From positions 3,935,501 through 3,999,500 of the forward strand of contig NZ_CP076543.1 of NCBI RefSeq assembly GCF_030440515.1: a DNA stretch of 64,000 bases, read 5' to 3'. Made by a program: the position numbers and the translations under genes. Below, piece after piece: positions 28,785 to 37,533 of this stretch. This stretch comes from Streptomyces xanthophaeus (GTDB lineage: Bacteria > Actinomycetota > Actinomycetes > Streptomycetales > Streptomycetaceae). How positions within the stretch are numbered: position 1 is the stretch's first letter; the number at the start of each line of letters is the position of its first letter. The notes under the pieces were generated by a model. The model was not told the origin of the DNA and searched no databases. It worked only from the letters and a program-made list of their open reading frames with translations.

Positions 28785-28988
28785 ATGGACGGTAAGCAGG
28801 ACAAGCACCAGGGGGAGCAGGGCAAGGGGCGCGAGGCGCAGGAACACCACCGCCCCGGAGACCCCGCGCGGCCCCAGCCCGGCAAGTCTTCGCGCGAGCG
28901 GGGACAGAAGACCGGTCAGAAGGAGACCTCGCGCCGCCGCGAGGACGACCTGCTGCGCGAGGAGGACCTGCACGGCGAGGGGCTCTGA
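28785..28988 (+). CDS. small highly charged hypothetical protein
   Basis: This 67-residue, very hydrophilic protein (MDGKQDKHQGEQGKGREAQ... RRREDDLLREEDLHGEGL) is rich in Lys, Arg, Glu, Asp, Gln and Gly and has no hydrophobic core, so it is probably disordered. ATG 28785 with GAGGAG about 8 nt upstream is a much better start than the upstream extension. Its composition resembles desiccation or stress-related hydrophilins; that is only suggestive. Confidence 0.55.
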   Translation: MDGKQDKHQGEQGKGREAQEHHRPGDPARPQPGKSSRERGQKTGQKETSRRREDDLLREEDLHGEGL

Positions 28989-29034
28989 CCGGCGAGGGGC
29001 CCTGACCGGCGCACTGCTCACCCACTCGCCCACT

Positions 29035-29066
29035 CGGCCGCTCGGCCGCTCGGCCGCTCGGCCGCT
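29035..29066. repeat. four tandem 8-bp repeats CGGCCGCT
   Basis: Four perfect copies follow the charged-protein gene, after two degenerate CCCACTCG units. Each unit contains the palindrome CGGCCG. The 423-bp gap (28989-29410) holds no gene that I can support; part of it is presumably the promoter of the DUF5994 locus. Confidence 0.85.
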
Positions 29067-29410
29067 GAGGACTCGGGGTCGGTCTGCCGCACCGGTGGTG
29101 GTGTCCGGGGGAACCACCACCGGTGGCCACCCTGCGCCGTCCAGGAGCCCTTGCCGGGCATGGCGGCACCCCGTTCGGCGGCCTAGGCCCGTGTCCGCAG
29201 GCGACGAAAAAGCCGTCGCACCAGGACCCGACCGCGCCGCTCTCGCCGTCTGCGCCGGAAAATAGCTGCTCAGCAGCGGCTTCCTGGATCGCGCACCGGA
29301 GTACGGTGAAGACACCGGGAGTATTTCGCACACCCGCTCCCACGCGGACGTCGTTTCCGGCGATCACTGCACCGGGCCGTTCGCGAACGGCCCGGGGACG
29401 GGTCCGCGAC

Positions 29411-30022
29411 ATGTCCACGACCCTCGACCGCACTGCGCAGCCGGCTGTTGTCCAGGCACCGGCCCGCCTGTCCCTGACGCCGAAGACCGCTCTGGCAGGC
29501 CGGCTGGACGGTGCCTGGTGGCCCTGCTCACGTGACCTCGAAGCCGAGCTCCCGCCGCTCGTGTCCGCTCTGGACGAGCCCTGGGGGCGTATCACCCGTG
29601 TCAGCGTGAACCCCGTCCGCTGGCCGGTCGTCCCGCGCACGGTCGCCGTGGCCGGGCGCGTGCTGCACGTGGGCTGGTTCACCGAATAGGACCCCGACAA
29701 GCTGATCCTGCTCTCCTACACCGTCGGCCGCTGGGACCTCCTGGTGATCCCGCCCGAGACCGAGCCGGCGGCCGCGGCCCGGCTGATGGCCGCCGCCGCG
29801 ATCCCGGGCAGCGTCCTGACCGCGGGCGTTCTGATGGCCAACGAGAGCGTCATCGGGCGCGGCATCCGGGACGCCCGCCGCCGGGAAGACAGCTGGGAGG
29901 GCGAGGGCGGAGCCTGCATGTCCCCCTTCGGGGAGCCGATGGGCCGAACCGCCCCTCCCAGGCCTCCCGGCCTGCCGGACGACACCGGTCGTCGAGCCCG
30001 CCACCCGGGTGCCGACCGGTGA
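29411..30022 (+). pseudogene. DUF5994 protein gene interrupted by an in-frame amber codon
   Basis: The reading frame from ATG 29411 encodes a DUF5994-type protein: LSLTPKTALAGRLDGAWWP, then LPPLVSALDEPWGRITRVSVNPVRWPVVP, then VLHVGWFTE. There a TAG occurs at 29687-29689. The same frame continues at once with DPDKLILLSYTVGRWDLLVIPPETEPAAAARLM, which is the rest of the family domain, to a TGA at 30020. Homologues as I recall them read WF..EQDP at this point, so a CAG-to-TAG change is the simplest explanation. Readthrough or a sequencing error are alternatives. The function of DUF5994 is unknown. Confidence 0.75.
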
Positions 30023-30114
30023 GGAACAGCCTTCTCCGACCGGGGGCAGCGGTCGGGGCGCCTCGGCGCCCCGCTCCGCCGGCCTCTCGCCCATTCGAAA
30101 GGGAACACGCCCAC

Positions 30115-30381
30115 GTGAAGTACATCGAGACCCAGACCCTGCCCTCGCTCGGGCACGCCGAGCTCCGGATCATCGCGCACACTCCGGAAGCCGCCCGAGC
30201 GGTCGCGGAGGCGCTGCGCCGCTGTTTCGCAGGTACGGAACAGCGCAGCTACCCCGCCCTCGACGGCAACACCCGCCTCCACCTCACCGTGGACACGGCG
30301 ACACCCGCCGGCCCCGCCCGCTCGTGGCTGGCCGCCAGCAGAACCCCCGCCGGCACCGGCGCACACTCCGACGAGATCTGA
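30115..30381 (+). CDS. small hypothetical protein
   Basis: This 88-residue protein starts at GTG 30115, with AAAGGGA about 11 nt upstream. It reads KYIETQTLPSLGHAELRIIAHTPEAARAVAEALRRCFAG, then a beta-type segment (TRLHLTVDTATPAG). The alternation of strand, helix (EAARAVAEALRRCF) and strand resembles a small alpha/beta domain like the many Streptomyces genes paired with DUF5994. I cannot name a family. It follows the DUF5994 pseudogene codirectionally. Confidence 0.6.
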   Translation: MKYIETQTLPSLGHAELRIIAHTPEAARAVAEALRRCFAGTEQRSYPALDGNTRLHLTVDTATPAGPARSWLAASRTPAGTGAHSDEI

Positions 30382-30423
30382 GCAGGGACGGCAACGGGCC
30401 GGGCCTGATCCGCAGGAGACGGC

Positions 30424-31692
30424 CTAGATACGGGCGAACTTCTCGGTCTGCCGGGCGAACTCCTGCGCCATGGCCGCGCTGACCGTGGGCCTGGTGTCGC
30501 CGATCGTGCGCAGGTAGTCCTCGGTGGTGGGGCGGGCCCGGGATCCGGTGTCGAAGGTGCGCTCGAACTGGACCTGGGAGACGGTACGCGCCACATGGGC
30601 GATGTCGGCAGGGGTGAACCCTTCACTGGCGGTCGCCAGCACCGCGCTGTCGGCCTCGGCCCCCGCTCGGGCCAGGTAGCTCTCCCACAGCGCGGTCCTC
30701 GCGCGGTCGTCGGGCGGGCCGATCGGCAGCACGTAGTCGAAACGGCCGTGCCGCAGGAACGCGGAGTCGAGCGTGGTCACGTCGTTCGTGGCGCAGACGA
30801 GCAGCCGCCCTTCCTGGCCCCGGAACCGGACGATCGCCTTCAGCAGTTCGTTGACGACGCCGACCGCGGCCGCGTCGGCGCCGCTCCGCGTCCCCGCGAT
30901 CTCCTCGACCTCGTCGATGAAGACCAGGACGTGATCGAGCCGGGCGATCTCGTCGAAGCGCCGGTTCAGCCCGCTGGCCAGCCCGTATTCGGCTGCCAGC
31001 CGGGCGGGGAACAGTTCGAGGAACGGCCATCCCAGGCGGCTGGCGATCGCGTGCGCGAAGGTGCTCTTCCCCGTCCCGGGCGGCCCGAACAGCATCACGG
31101 CCCGCGGCAGCTCCACGCCGTGCTGGGAAGCCATTTCGGGATGGGCCAGGGGCAGGACCAGACGTCGCTCGATGAGCTCCTTCTCCCGCTGCATGCCCGC
31201 GACCTTCTGCCACAGCCCCCCGGGCGGCAGCTCCGCTCCCAGCGACGCGAGCATGCTGACCGCCTGAGGGGTCACACGTCCGCGCTTCTCGAAGAAGACC
31301 AGGCCCGGACGGGCGCCGAAGCCGCAGTTGTGCAGGGCGGTGGCACCGGTCTCGCCGTCGGGCAGGACCGCGTGCACCGTTCGGACGCCACCGGTGAACA
31401 GCCGGTGCTCCAGGGCCGTGATCAGGTCGCTGCCCAGCCCCTGGTGCCGCCAGGCGGGCGCCATGCTGATGCGCAGGATCCATGCCCGGTCACCGTCCAC
31501 CCTGCTCACCGCGGCGCCGACCACCTCCTCGTCCGCGGTGGCCACCACCGCCGGGTCGAGGGCCTGGAGGGCCGCCACGGCGTCCGAGAGCGGGAAGAGA
31601 GGTGATTCTCCGGCCGTGCCGCTCTCCGCGTCGACTCGGATCACCGCTTCGAGATCGTCCTGGGTGTAGTCCCTGACATGCCAACCCGTCAT
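30424..31692 (-). CDS. GNAT acetyltransferase fused to an AAA+ ATPase
   Basis: This 422-residue fusion has a GNAT domain (residues 1-140; acetyl-CoA loop WRHQGLGSDL at 81-90, typical of R/Q-x2-G-x-G/A). A helical linker follows, then a FtsH/Cdc48-like AAA module: Walker A GPPGTGKST (203-211), Walker B VFIDEVEE (257-264), sensor ATND, and arginine-finger region LRHGRFDYVLP. ATG 31692 has GGAG 6 nt upstream. There is no protease domain. An acetyltransferase acting on remodelled protein substrates is inferred. It is convergent with a small gene and close to a TetR gene on the same strand. Confidence 0.9.
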   Translation of the reverse strand: MTGWHVRDYTQDDLEAVIRVDAESGTAGESPLFPLSDAVAALQALDPAVVATADEEVVGAAVSRVDGDRAWILRISMAPAWRHQGLGSDLITALEHRLFTGGVRTVHAVLPDGETGATALHNCGFGARPGLVFFEKRGRVTPQAVSMLASLGAELPPGGLWQKVAGMQREKELIERRLVLPLAHPEMASQHGVELPRAVMLFGPPGTGKSTFAHAIASRLGWPFLELFPARLAAEYGLASGLNRRFDEIARLDHVLVFIDEVEEIAGTRSGADAAAVGVVNELLKAIVRFRGQEGRLLVCATNDVTTLDSAFLRHGRFDYVLPIGPPDDRARTALWESYLARAGAEADSAVLATASEGFTPADIAHVARTVSQVQFERTFDTGSRARPTTEDYLRTIGDTRPTVSAAMAQEFARQTEKFARI

Positions 31693-31776
31693 GGTCAGCT
31701 CCGTGTGGTCGCCCCGTACTCCCATCATCGGCGGAGGTGTACCGGACGCGCACGCCGTGCGGCCTGCGCCGCTCTC

Positions 31777-32499
31777 TCACGACCCGGATGCCCCTGCCGG
31801 CTGCGGCCCTCCCGGACTGCGACCCGTACGAACCAGTGCGCGTTCCAGAGCGTCGAACGCTTCGTTGAGGCGGGAGCGGTGGTCGTCAGCCACGTCGGCC
31901 GCGCGCTCGCCGGCGAGCAGGCGTCGGGCCGTGGCGACGAAGACGGCCCGGTACGCGGCGACGGTCAGCGCCGCCGCGAGGCGGGGGGCGGGGCCGTCGC
32001 CCCCGGGGGCGGTCTCGGCCATCGCGTCCCCCAGGGCCTGCTCCACCTCCTCCACGCCTTCGCGCGCCCGCGCCCGCAGGGCGGGCGAGTCCAGCACGAT
32101 GCGCCAGAAGTACGGGAAGTCGTCGCTCACCGCGGCCAGCGGGTGGCGCCGGTCGAGGAGTTGGAGCAGCAGCGCGCGCAGAGCAGCCAGTGGGGACTCG
32201 CCGGCCGGGCGGTTGCGTACGGCGTCCGTGAAGAGCTCGACGGCTTCGGGGATCCGGTCCAGGAAGAGGTCTTCCTTGCGGGGGAAGTGGTTGAAGACCG
32301 TCATCGTGGAGACGTGGGCGGCCTTGGCGACCTCCGCCACGGTCACCTGGTCGAAGCCGCGCGCCGCGAACAGCATCGTCGCCTCGTCGGAGATCCGCTG
32401 CCGGGTCTCGCGTTTCTTGCGCTCGCGCAAGGTCGGCGCCTGTTCGGCCACCCGCTCTGCGGAGGCACGCCTCTCAGTTTCCTCGATCACAGACAACAC
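31777..32499 (-). CDS. TetR-family transcriptional regulator
   Basis: This regulator of about 240 residues has a TetR HTH (RQRISDEATMLFAARGFDQVTVAEVAKAAHVSTMTVFNHFPRKEDL, residues about 33-77) and a C-terminal ligand domain rich in Ala/Leu. GTG 32499 abuts the operator-like dyad; an internal GTG at 32490 is an alternative. It is divergent from the flavin monooxygenase gene and probably represses it and itself, being relieved by an aromatic or antibiotic ligand. Confidence 0.93.
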   Translation of the reverse strand: MLSVIEETERRASAERVAEQAPTLRERKKRETRQRISDEATMLFAARGFDQVTVAEVAKAAHVSTMTVFNHFPRKEDLFLDRIPEAVELFTDAVRNRPAGESPLAALRALLLQLLDRRHPLAAVSDDFPYFWRIVLDSPALRARAREGVEEVEQALGDAMAETAPGGDGPAPRLAAALTVAAYRAVFVATARRLLAGERAADVADDHRSRLNEAFDALERALVRTGRSPGGPQPAGASGS

Positions 32500-32501
32500 T
32501 A

Positions 32502-32527
32502 TAGCGACTCCAAAGTTTTAGTGACTA
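32502..32527. promoter_or_regulatory. probable TetR operator
   Basis: An imperfect dyad, TAGCGACT-N10-AGTGACTA (6 of 8 arm positions pair), lies in the 39-bp gap between the divergent TetR and monooxygenase genes. Confidence 0.65.
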
Positions 32528-32538
32528 CAGTGAACGTC

Positions 32539-34116
32539 ATGAACTCGGACTTTGACGTAGTGGTGGCCGGAGGCGGCCCGGTCGGACTGATGCTCGCCTG
32601 CGAGCTCCGGCTCGGTGGCGCGAGCGTGGTGGTCGTCGAGCGCCGCACCGAAGTGGACCCGGCCATCAAGGCGGGGTCGATCAACACGCCGACCGCCGAG
32701 GCCTTCTACCGGCGCGGCATGCTGCCCGCGCTGGCCGAGGTCCAGCAGCGCTCCGCCGAGCGGTTCCAGGCGTTCGTACGCGAACAGCAAGGAACCCGGG
32801 GGGACGGACGGCCTCCCCGTACGCCGGCCAGGTTCGCCGGGCACTTCGCCGGAATCATGCTGAGCGGGGAGCTGCTGGACGCGACCGACCCGGACTTCGC
32901 GGACGCCGGTCCCGCCCGGGACGTCAGCCTCGTACCGCAGCAGGAGATCGAGCGGCTGCTCGCCGAACGCGCCCGCGAGCTCGGCGCCCTGGTGCTCGGC
33001 GGAACCGAGCTGACGGGGTTCGACGCGGACGACGGCGGAGTCGAGGTCCGCGTCGGGGTGGGCCGCGTGGGCCGGGCGTCCGGCGGGGCGGGGGACGTCG
33101 TACGCGCGGCCTGGCTCGTGGGCTGCGACGGCGGCCGCAGCACGGTCCGCAAGCTCGCCGGGTTCGCCTTCCCCGGTACGGATCCGCAGATCACCGGCCA
33201 CCAGGCCCTCGTCGAGATGACCGGGGCCGAAGCCCTGCGGCCCGGCTGGAACCACACGGACACCGGGATGTACGTGCACGGGCCGATGCCCGGCCGCATC
33301 CTCACGGTCGAGTTCGACGGCCCGCCCGCCGACCGGGAAGCGGCAGTCACCGCACAGGACGTGCAGGCGAGTCTGCGGCGCGTCTCCGGGACCGGGGTCA
33401 CGATCACCGGGGTGCGCACCGCCACCCGCTTCACCGACCACGCCCGCCAGGCGGCCGACTACCGCGCGGGCCGGGTGCTGCTGGCGGGCGACGCCGCGCA
33501 CGTCCACTCGCCGTTCGGCGGCCAGGGCCTGAATCTCGGCATCGGGGATGCGGTGAACCTCGGCTGGAAGCTCGCCGCGGTGGTACGCGGCCGGGCGCCG
33601 GAAGGGCTGCTGGACTCGTACACGGCCGAACGGCACCCGATCGGGGCATGGGTGCTCGACTGGACCCGGGCGCAGATCGCGTTGATGCGGCCGGAACCAC
33701 AGGCCCGAGCGCTGCGCGACGTCGTCACCGAGCTGGCCGGGTCCGTCGCCGGCACCACGTATTTCGCCAAGCGGATCTCCGGCGTCTCGCACCGGTACGA
33801 CCTTCCCGGCAGCCATCCGCTGGTCGGCCGCAGCGCCCCGGATCTCGCGTTCACCGACGGGACGCGCCTCGCGGACCTGCTTCACGACGGCCGGGCACTG
33901 CTGCTCGACCTCGCCGACGACGCGGGGCTCAGGGCGCACGCGCAGGGGTACGGCGAGCGCGTACGCGTCGCCACCGCGGCCTGCCCCGACAGGCCGGAGG
34001 CGGCCGGGCTGCTCGTACGCCCCGACGGAATCGTCGCCTGGGCGGGGAACGCGGCGGATACCGCGGACGGGCTCGCCGGCGCACTGGCACGGTGGTTCGC
34101 CAGGGACGGCGGATGA
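32539..34116 (+). CDS. class A FAD-dependent aromatic monooxygenase
   Basis: This 525-residue hydroxylase of the PHBH/PheA/TfdB and rifampicin-monooxygenase type has the FAD motif VVVAGGGPVGLMLACELRLGG (residues 6-26), the DG motif GCDGGRSTVRKLAG (about 196-209), and the GD motif GDAAHVHSPFGGQGLNLGIGDA (near 315-336). A thioredoxin-like C-terminal domain follows. It hydroxylates aromatic rings, often antibiotics or polyketides, using NAD(P)H and O2. It is controlled by the divergent TetR gene, suggesting a detoxification module. The exact substrate is unknown. Confidence 0.93.
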   Translation: MNSDFDVVVAGGGPVGLMLACELRLGGASVVVVERRTEVDPAIKAGSINTPTAEAFYRRGMLPALAEVQQRSAERFQAFVREQQGTRGDGRPPRTPARFAGHFAGIMLSGELLDATDPDFADAGPARDVSLVPQQEIERLLAERARELGALVLGGTELTGFDADDGGVEVRVGVGRVGRASGGAGDVVRAAWLVGCDGGRSTVRKLAGFAFPGTDPQITGHQALVEMTGAEALRPGWNHTDTGMYVHGPMPGRILTVEFDGPPADREAAVTAQDVQASLRRVSGTGVTITGVRTATRFTDHARQAADYRAGRVLLAGDAAHVHSPFGGQGLNLGIGDAVNLGWKLAAVVRGRAPEGLLDSYTAERHPIGAWVLDWTRAQIALMRPEPQARALRDVVTELAGSVAGTTYFAKRISGVSHRYDLPGSHPLVGRSAPDLAFTDGTRLADLLHDGRALLLDLADDAGLRAHAQGYGERVRVATAACPDRPEAAGLLVRPDGIVAWAGNAADTADGLAGALARWFARDGG

Positions 34117-34229
34117 GAACCCGGCGCGGGCCGGGCCGCACCTTCCTGTGAGAAAGGTGTTATCGCCGTGCGGCTCACAGGTCTCCTTCAGTGTCAGGCC
34201 AAGTGGGCCGTCACCTTCGAGGAGATGCG

Positions 34230-35177
34230 ATGCGGTATCACGACGATGAGTTCACGTACGGCGCGGACGCGGACGCGGGCGTGGCCGGTGCCGGTTCCGC
34301 GCCGGACCGGCGCGGCCGGTCGCGCGCCGCGCGCAGAGCGGCCGGCGGCCACCGCAGGAACCGTCGCCGGACTCCCCTGATGGCGGCGGCCGCCGTGGTC
34401 CTGCTGGCCGGGGTCGGGAGTGCCTACGCCCTCATATCCGACGAGGCTCCGGAACGCACCGCCGCGACCGGCTCCCCCTCGGCGCTCGCCGGCCGGCCGG
34501 ACGAGGTGGACGGCCTGCCGGCCACCACCGCGTCTGCGGCCGCCGGCGCCGGCCCGTCGGCGACCCAGGGGACGGCCGGCCCGAGCGCCGTCGCGTCCGC
34601 CCCCGCGTCGGCATCCGCGTCCGCGCCCGGCCCCGGGCCGCAGGCGAAGGACGGCGAGCAGCGTTCCGGAGCGCCGGCCACGGAACGCGCTGCCAAGCCC
34701 GCCGCGCCCCCGACCGGCGGTACCCCGGCGAGCGGTCCGGCGGGGCCGGACCCCAAGGTGCCCGGCCCTCGCACCTCGACGCAGGACGTCGCCACGGCCC
34801 AGTCACTGTCCCTGCAGCTGCTCAACAACGAACGAGCCGCCGTCGGCCGGCCTCCGCTCGCGCTCAAGCAGGACCTCAGCGACTTCGCCCGCAAGTGGGC
34901 CGAGCACATGAAGAACAATGGGTTCGCCCACTCCTCGTCGGCGGACCGCGCCTACCTGAAGACGGGCTCGCGCACCTGGACCGGCGAGAACATCGTCTGG
35001 TACAGCGACGCTTCGATGACCGCCCAGGAAGCCGCCGAGAAGTTCCAGTCGATGTGGCGCCACAGCTCCGGGCACTACAAGGCGCAGGTCAACCCGGACT
35101 TCACCGAGGTCGGCGTGGGTCTCTACCACGACTCCACGGGCTGGTGGGGCGTGCACAACTTCTCCGACGGCAAGTGA
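34230..35177 (+). CDS. secreted or anchored CAP-domain protein
   Basis: This 315-residue protein has a basic N-terminal region, one transmembrane or signal helix (residues about 51-69, MAAAAVVLLAGVGSAYALI), a long Ala/Ser/Pro/Gly linker (70-190), and a C-terminal CAP/SCP domain. The domain shows AQSLSLQLLNNERAAVGRPPL, DLSDFARKWAEHMKNNGFAHSS, WTGENIVWYSD, WRHSSGHYKAQVNPDFTEVGVGL and STGWWGVHNFSD. The CAP His and Glu positions are kept. ATG 34230 has GAGGAG 5 nt upstream. Bacterial CAP proteins are cell-surface, with poorly known activities. Confidence 0.92.
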   Translation: MRYHDDEFTYGADADAGVAGAGSAPDRRGRSRAARRAAGGHRRNRRRTPLMAAAAVVLLAGVGSAYALISDEAPERTAATGSPSALAGRPDEVDGLPATTASAAAGAGPSATQGTAGPSAVASAPASASASAPGPGPQAKDGEQRSGAPATERAAKPAAPPTGGTPASGPAGPDPKVPGPRTSTQDVATAQSLSLQLLNNERAAVGRPPLALKQDLSDFARKWAEHMKNNGFAHSSSADRAYLKTGSRTWTGENIVWYSDASMTAQEAAEKFQSMWRHSSGHYKAQVNPDFTEVGVGLYHDSTGWWGVHNFSDGK

Positions 35178-35498
35178 CGCGGGTCCTGCGCCGGGTGGTT
35201 GCAGAGGACCAGGTCGCCGTCGCCGCGCAACGCCCCGCGGAGAGCGGCGCGTCAGCGCCTTAGGGGGGCATGGGCGACCTGGGCGGGCTTCCTTCCGGCG
35301 GGCCGCCCGGACCTCGGCGGACACGTGCGCGGCCCAGTCCTGCCCAGGCGGAACCGGACCCGTGGCCGGACCCGTGAAGCGGTTCAGGGGCCCCGCCCCT
35401 GACGACCGGCCGTTCTCGTCGCGAGACGGCGGTCGGCGGAGATCCCGGGCCCGCACCCCCACCCCCCGCAAGCACCGACGCATCAGGAGCCGACGAAC
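35178..35498. other. intergenic region without a gene
   Basis: About 320 bp of GC-rich sequence between the CAP gene and the DUF1772 gene. I see no coherent reading frame or hairpin strong enough to report; it presumably carries the DUF1772 promoter. Confidence 0.5.
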
Positions 35499-35963
35499 AT
35501 GCGCACACGCCTTCTGCTGGGCCTGGCCCTCCTCTCCACCGGACTCCTCGCCGGCGCGTTCGGCTACGGGGCGGCCAACCTCGTGCCCACCTTCAACGCG
35601 GTACCGCTCGACATACGGCTGTCGTTCCACACCGAACTGATGAAGATGAACGGCATCACCATGCAGGCGGCGATGGGCGTGTCGATCGTCAGCTCGCTGG
35701 CCCTCGCCGCCGTGACGCGCGGCCGTACGCGACTGCTCGCCGGCGGGGCCGGCCTGCTGGCCCTCACGTCCCTCCTGGTCACCCGGTTCGGCAACGTCCC
35801 GATCAACAGCCGGATCAAGGAGTGGGCGCACACCTCGGCCCCGGCCGATCACACGGAGATCCTGCGGCGCTGGGAGATGTTCAACGACGTCCGCACCGCC
35901 GCCGCCGTGGTCGCGTTCGCGCTCCTGGTCTTCTCCGCCCTGCGAACGCCGGCCCGCGACTGA
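35499..35963 (+). CDS. DUF1772 membrane protein
   Basis: This 154-residue protein has four hydrophobic helices (LLLGLALLSTGLLAGAFGYG, then MQAAMGVSIVSSLALAAV, LLAGGAGLLALTSLLV and AAAVVAFALLVFSALR). The conserved VTRFGNVPINSRIKEW motif (about 94-109) and RRWEMFNDVRT identify DUF1772/anthrone-oxygenase-like proteins. Fungal anthrone oxygenases share this fold, but the reaction in Streptomyces is unproven. It is tail-to-tail with the TetR gene at 36019. Confidence 0.85.
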   Translation: MRTRLLLGLALLSTGLLAGAFGYGAANLVPTFNAVPLDIRLSFHTELMKMNGITMQAAMGVSIVSSLALAAVTRGRTRLLAGGAGLLALTSLLVTRFGNVPINSRIKEWAHTSAPADHTEILRRWEMFNDVRTAAAVVAFALLVFSALRTPARD

Positions 35964-36018
35964 CGACGCCGCCCCGGGCCCCGCGCGCCGACCCGGGCCC
36001 GCGCGCGCCGGCCATGCC

Positions 36019-36630
36019 CTACGCGCCGGACGGCGCCGCCGCGCCGTCGGTCTGCGCCGCGCGGACGATGGCCGCCGCGGCCCGGGACGCGGCCAGTACC
36101 GGACCGGTGCTCCTCGCGGCGCGGCCGAGCATGAACGCACCCTCCAGCAGCGCGATCACCGAGCTCGCGGTCTCGTGCGCGGCGGGCTCGGCGATACCGC
36201 CGGCGAGGTAGAAGGCGGCGAGGCCGTCCGTCCAGCTCGCGAAGACCTCGGCGGTGGCCAGGCGCAGCGGTTCATGGGTGCCGGCCACCTCCAGCGCGAC
36301 GGTGGCGATGGGGCACGGGTCGGTGAAGTCGAGCTCGTGCAAGGTCTGCGCCGCGGCCGTGAACGCGTCGCGGGTGACGGTGGCCATGTCCGCGGCCGCC
36401 GCCGGGGGGAAGAGGCCGGCGATCAGTTCCAGGTAGGCCGCACCCGATGTACGGATCACCTCCTCGCCGAGCTGCGTCTTGCCCCCGGGGAAGAAGTGGT
36501 AGGCCGAGCCGTACGGGGCGTCGGCCGCCGCGACGATCTGTTTCATACCGCTGGCGGCGTAGCCCTGGCGCCGGAACAGCTCGGTCGCGGCGGTGACGAT
36601 GCGTGCTCTGGTGTCGCCCGTGATTCTCAC
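36019..36630 (-). CDS. TetR-family regulator (LmrA/YxaF type)
   Basis: This 203-residue regulator has the HTH TRARIVTAATELFRRQGYAASGMKQIVAAADAPYGSAYHFFPGGKTQL, whose GSxYHFFPxGK recognition end is typical of LmrA/YxaF-like repressors. The C-terminal domain (DPCPIATVALEVAG) also fits. It is divergent from the alpha/beta hydrolase gene over a TAGACCGGTCTA dyad, as expected for this subgroup's operators, so it probably represses itself and the hydrolase operon. Confidence 0.94.
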   Translation of the reverse strand: MRITGDTRARIVTAATELFRRQGYAASGMKQIVAAADAPYGSAYHFFPGGKTQLGEEVIRTSGAAYLELIAGLFPPAAAADMATVTRDAFTAAAQTLHELDFTDPCPIATVALEVAGTHEPLRLATAEVFASWTDGLAAFYLAGGIAEPAAHETASSVIALLEGAFMLGRAARSTGPVLAASRAAAAIVRAAQTDGAAAPSGA

Positions 36631-36647
36631 ACTCGATAGTCTCTCAC

Positions 36648-36659
36648 TAGACCGGTCTA
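36648..36659. promoter_or_regulatory. palindromic TetR operator
   Basis: The perfect palindrome TAGACCGGTCTA sits between divergent TetR (start 36630) and hydrolase (start 36679) genes. ACTAG and CTAGT extend the symmetry imperfectly. LmrA/YxaF-type regulators bind TAGACC-containing sites. Confidence 0.82.
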
Positions 36660-36678
36660 TCTAGTCGGAGGTAGCACC

Positions 36679-37512
36679 TTGCCCGAGATCGAACTGAGCG
36701 CAGGCGTCATCGACTTCACGGACACGGGCGGAGACGGAGAGGTCGTGGTGCTCGTCCACGGGCTCGGGTTCGACGAGTCCGTCTGGGACGAGGTGGTACG
36801 GGAACTGCAGGCCGATTTCCGGGTGGTGGTGCCCGTACTGCCGATCGGCAGCCATCGCAGGCCCATGCGGCCGGACGCGGACCTCTCGGCGCACGGGGTC
36901 GCCGCGCTCCTGGCCGAGTTCCTGGAGCGCCTCGGCCTGCGCGACGTCACCCTGGTCCAGAACGACGCGGGCACGGCCCAGCTCCTGGTGGGCGTACGCG
37001 ACGAACGCATCGGCCGCCTGGTGCTCACCTCGTGCGAGGCGCTGGAGAACTACCCGCCGGGCATCCAGGGCAGGACCCTGCACGCGGCCTCCCGGATCCC
37101 CGGCGGCCTGTTCCTGCTGCTGCAGTCCTTCCGCGTCCCCTTCCTCGTACGGATGGGGAGCTCGCTGGGCGGGATGGCGCAGCGGCCGATCCCGTACGCG
37201 CTGGTCCGGCGCTGGTACGGGCCCCTGCTCGGCCGGCGCGCGATCCGTCGCGATCTCGCCAAGTTCTGCCGCAGCACCCGCAAGGACACCTATCTCGCGG
37301 CCGCGCAGAAGCTCGCGGAATTCGACCGGCCCGCGCTGGTCGCGTGGGGAGCCCTGGACCGCATGATGCCGCCCGCCACGGGCCGCCGGCTCGCCGAACT
37401 GCTGCCGCATGGACGGTATGTGGAGATTCCCGGGGCGGGCACGCTCGTCCAGCTGGACAATCCCGGGGCCCTCTGCGCGGAGCTGCGCCGTTTCATCGAG
37501 GAGACCGCCTGA
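36679..37512 (+). CDS. alpha/beta hydrolase with Asp nucleophile but no catalytic His
   Basis: This 277-residue protein starts at TTG 36679 with a perfect GGAGGT ribosome site. It has an HG oxyanion motif (LVHGLGFDESVWD, residues 25-37). The nucleophile elbow is QNDAGTAQ, an Asp as in haloalkane dehalogenases, and the acid region is WGALDRMMPP. At the position of the invariant histidine the sequence is PGAGTLVQLDNP, where the family has GAGH; the His is Thr. The enzyme may be inactive, act as a binder, or use another His. Control is by the divergent TetR gene. Confidence 0.88.
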   Translation: MPEIELSAGVIDFTDTGGDGEVVVLVHGLGFDESVWDEVVRELQADFRVVVPVLPIGSHRRPMRPDADLSAHGVAALLAEFLERLGLRDVTLVQNDAGTAQLLVGVRDERIGRLVLTSCEALENYPPGIQGRTLHAASRIPGGLFLLLQSFRVPFLVRMGSSLGGMAQRPIPYALVRRWYGPLLGRRAIRRDLAKFCRSTRKDTYLAAAQKLAEFDRPALVAWGALDRMMPPATGRRLAELLPHGRYVEIPGAGTLVQLDNPGALCAELRRFIEETA

Positions 37513-37533
37513 GGCCAGGTCCGCGGCCGGTGT

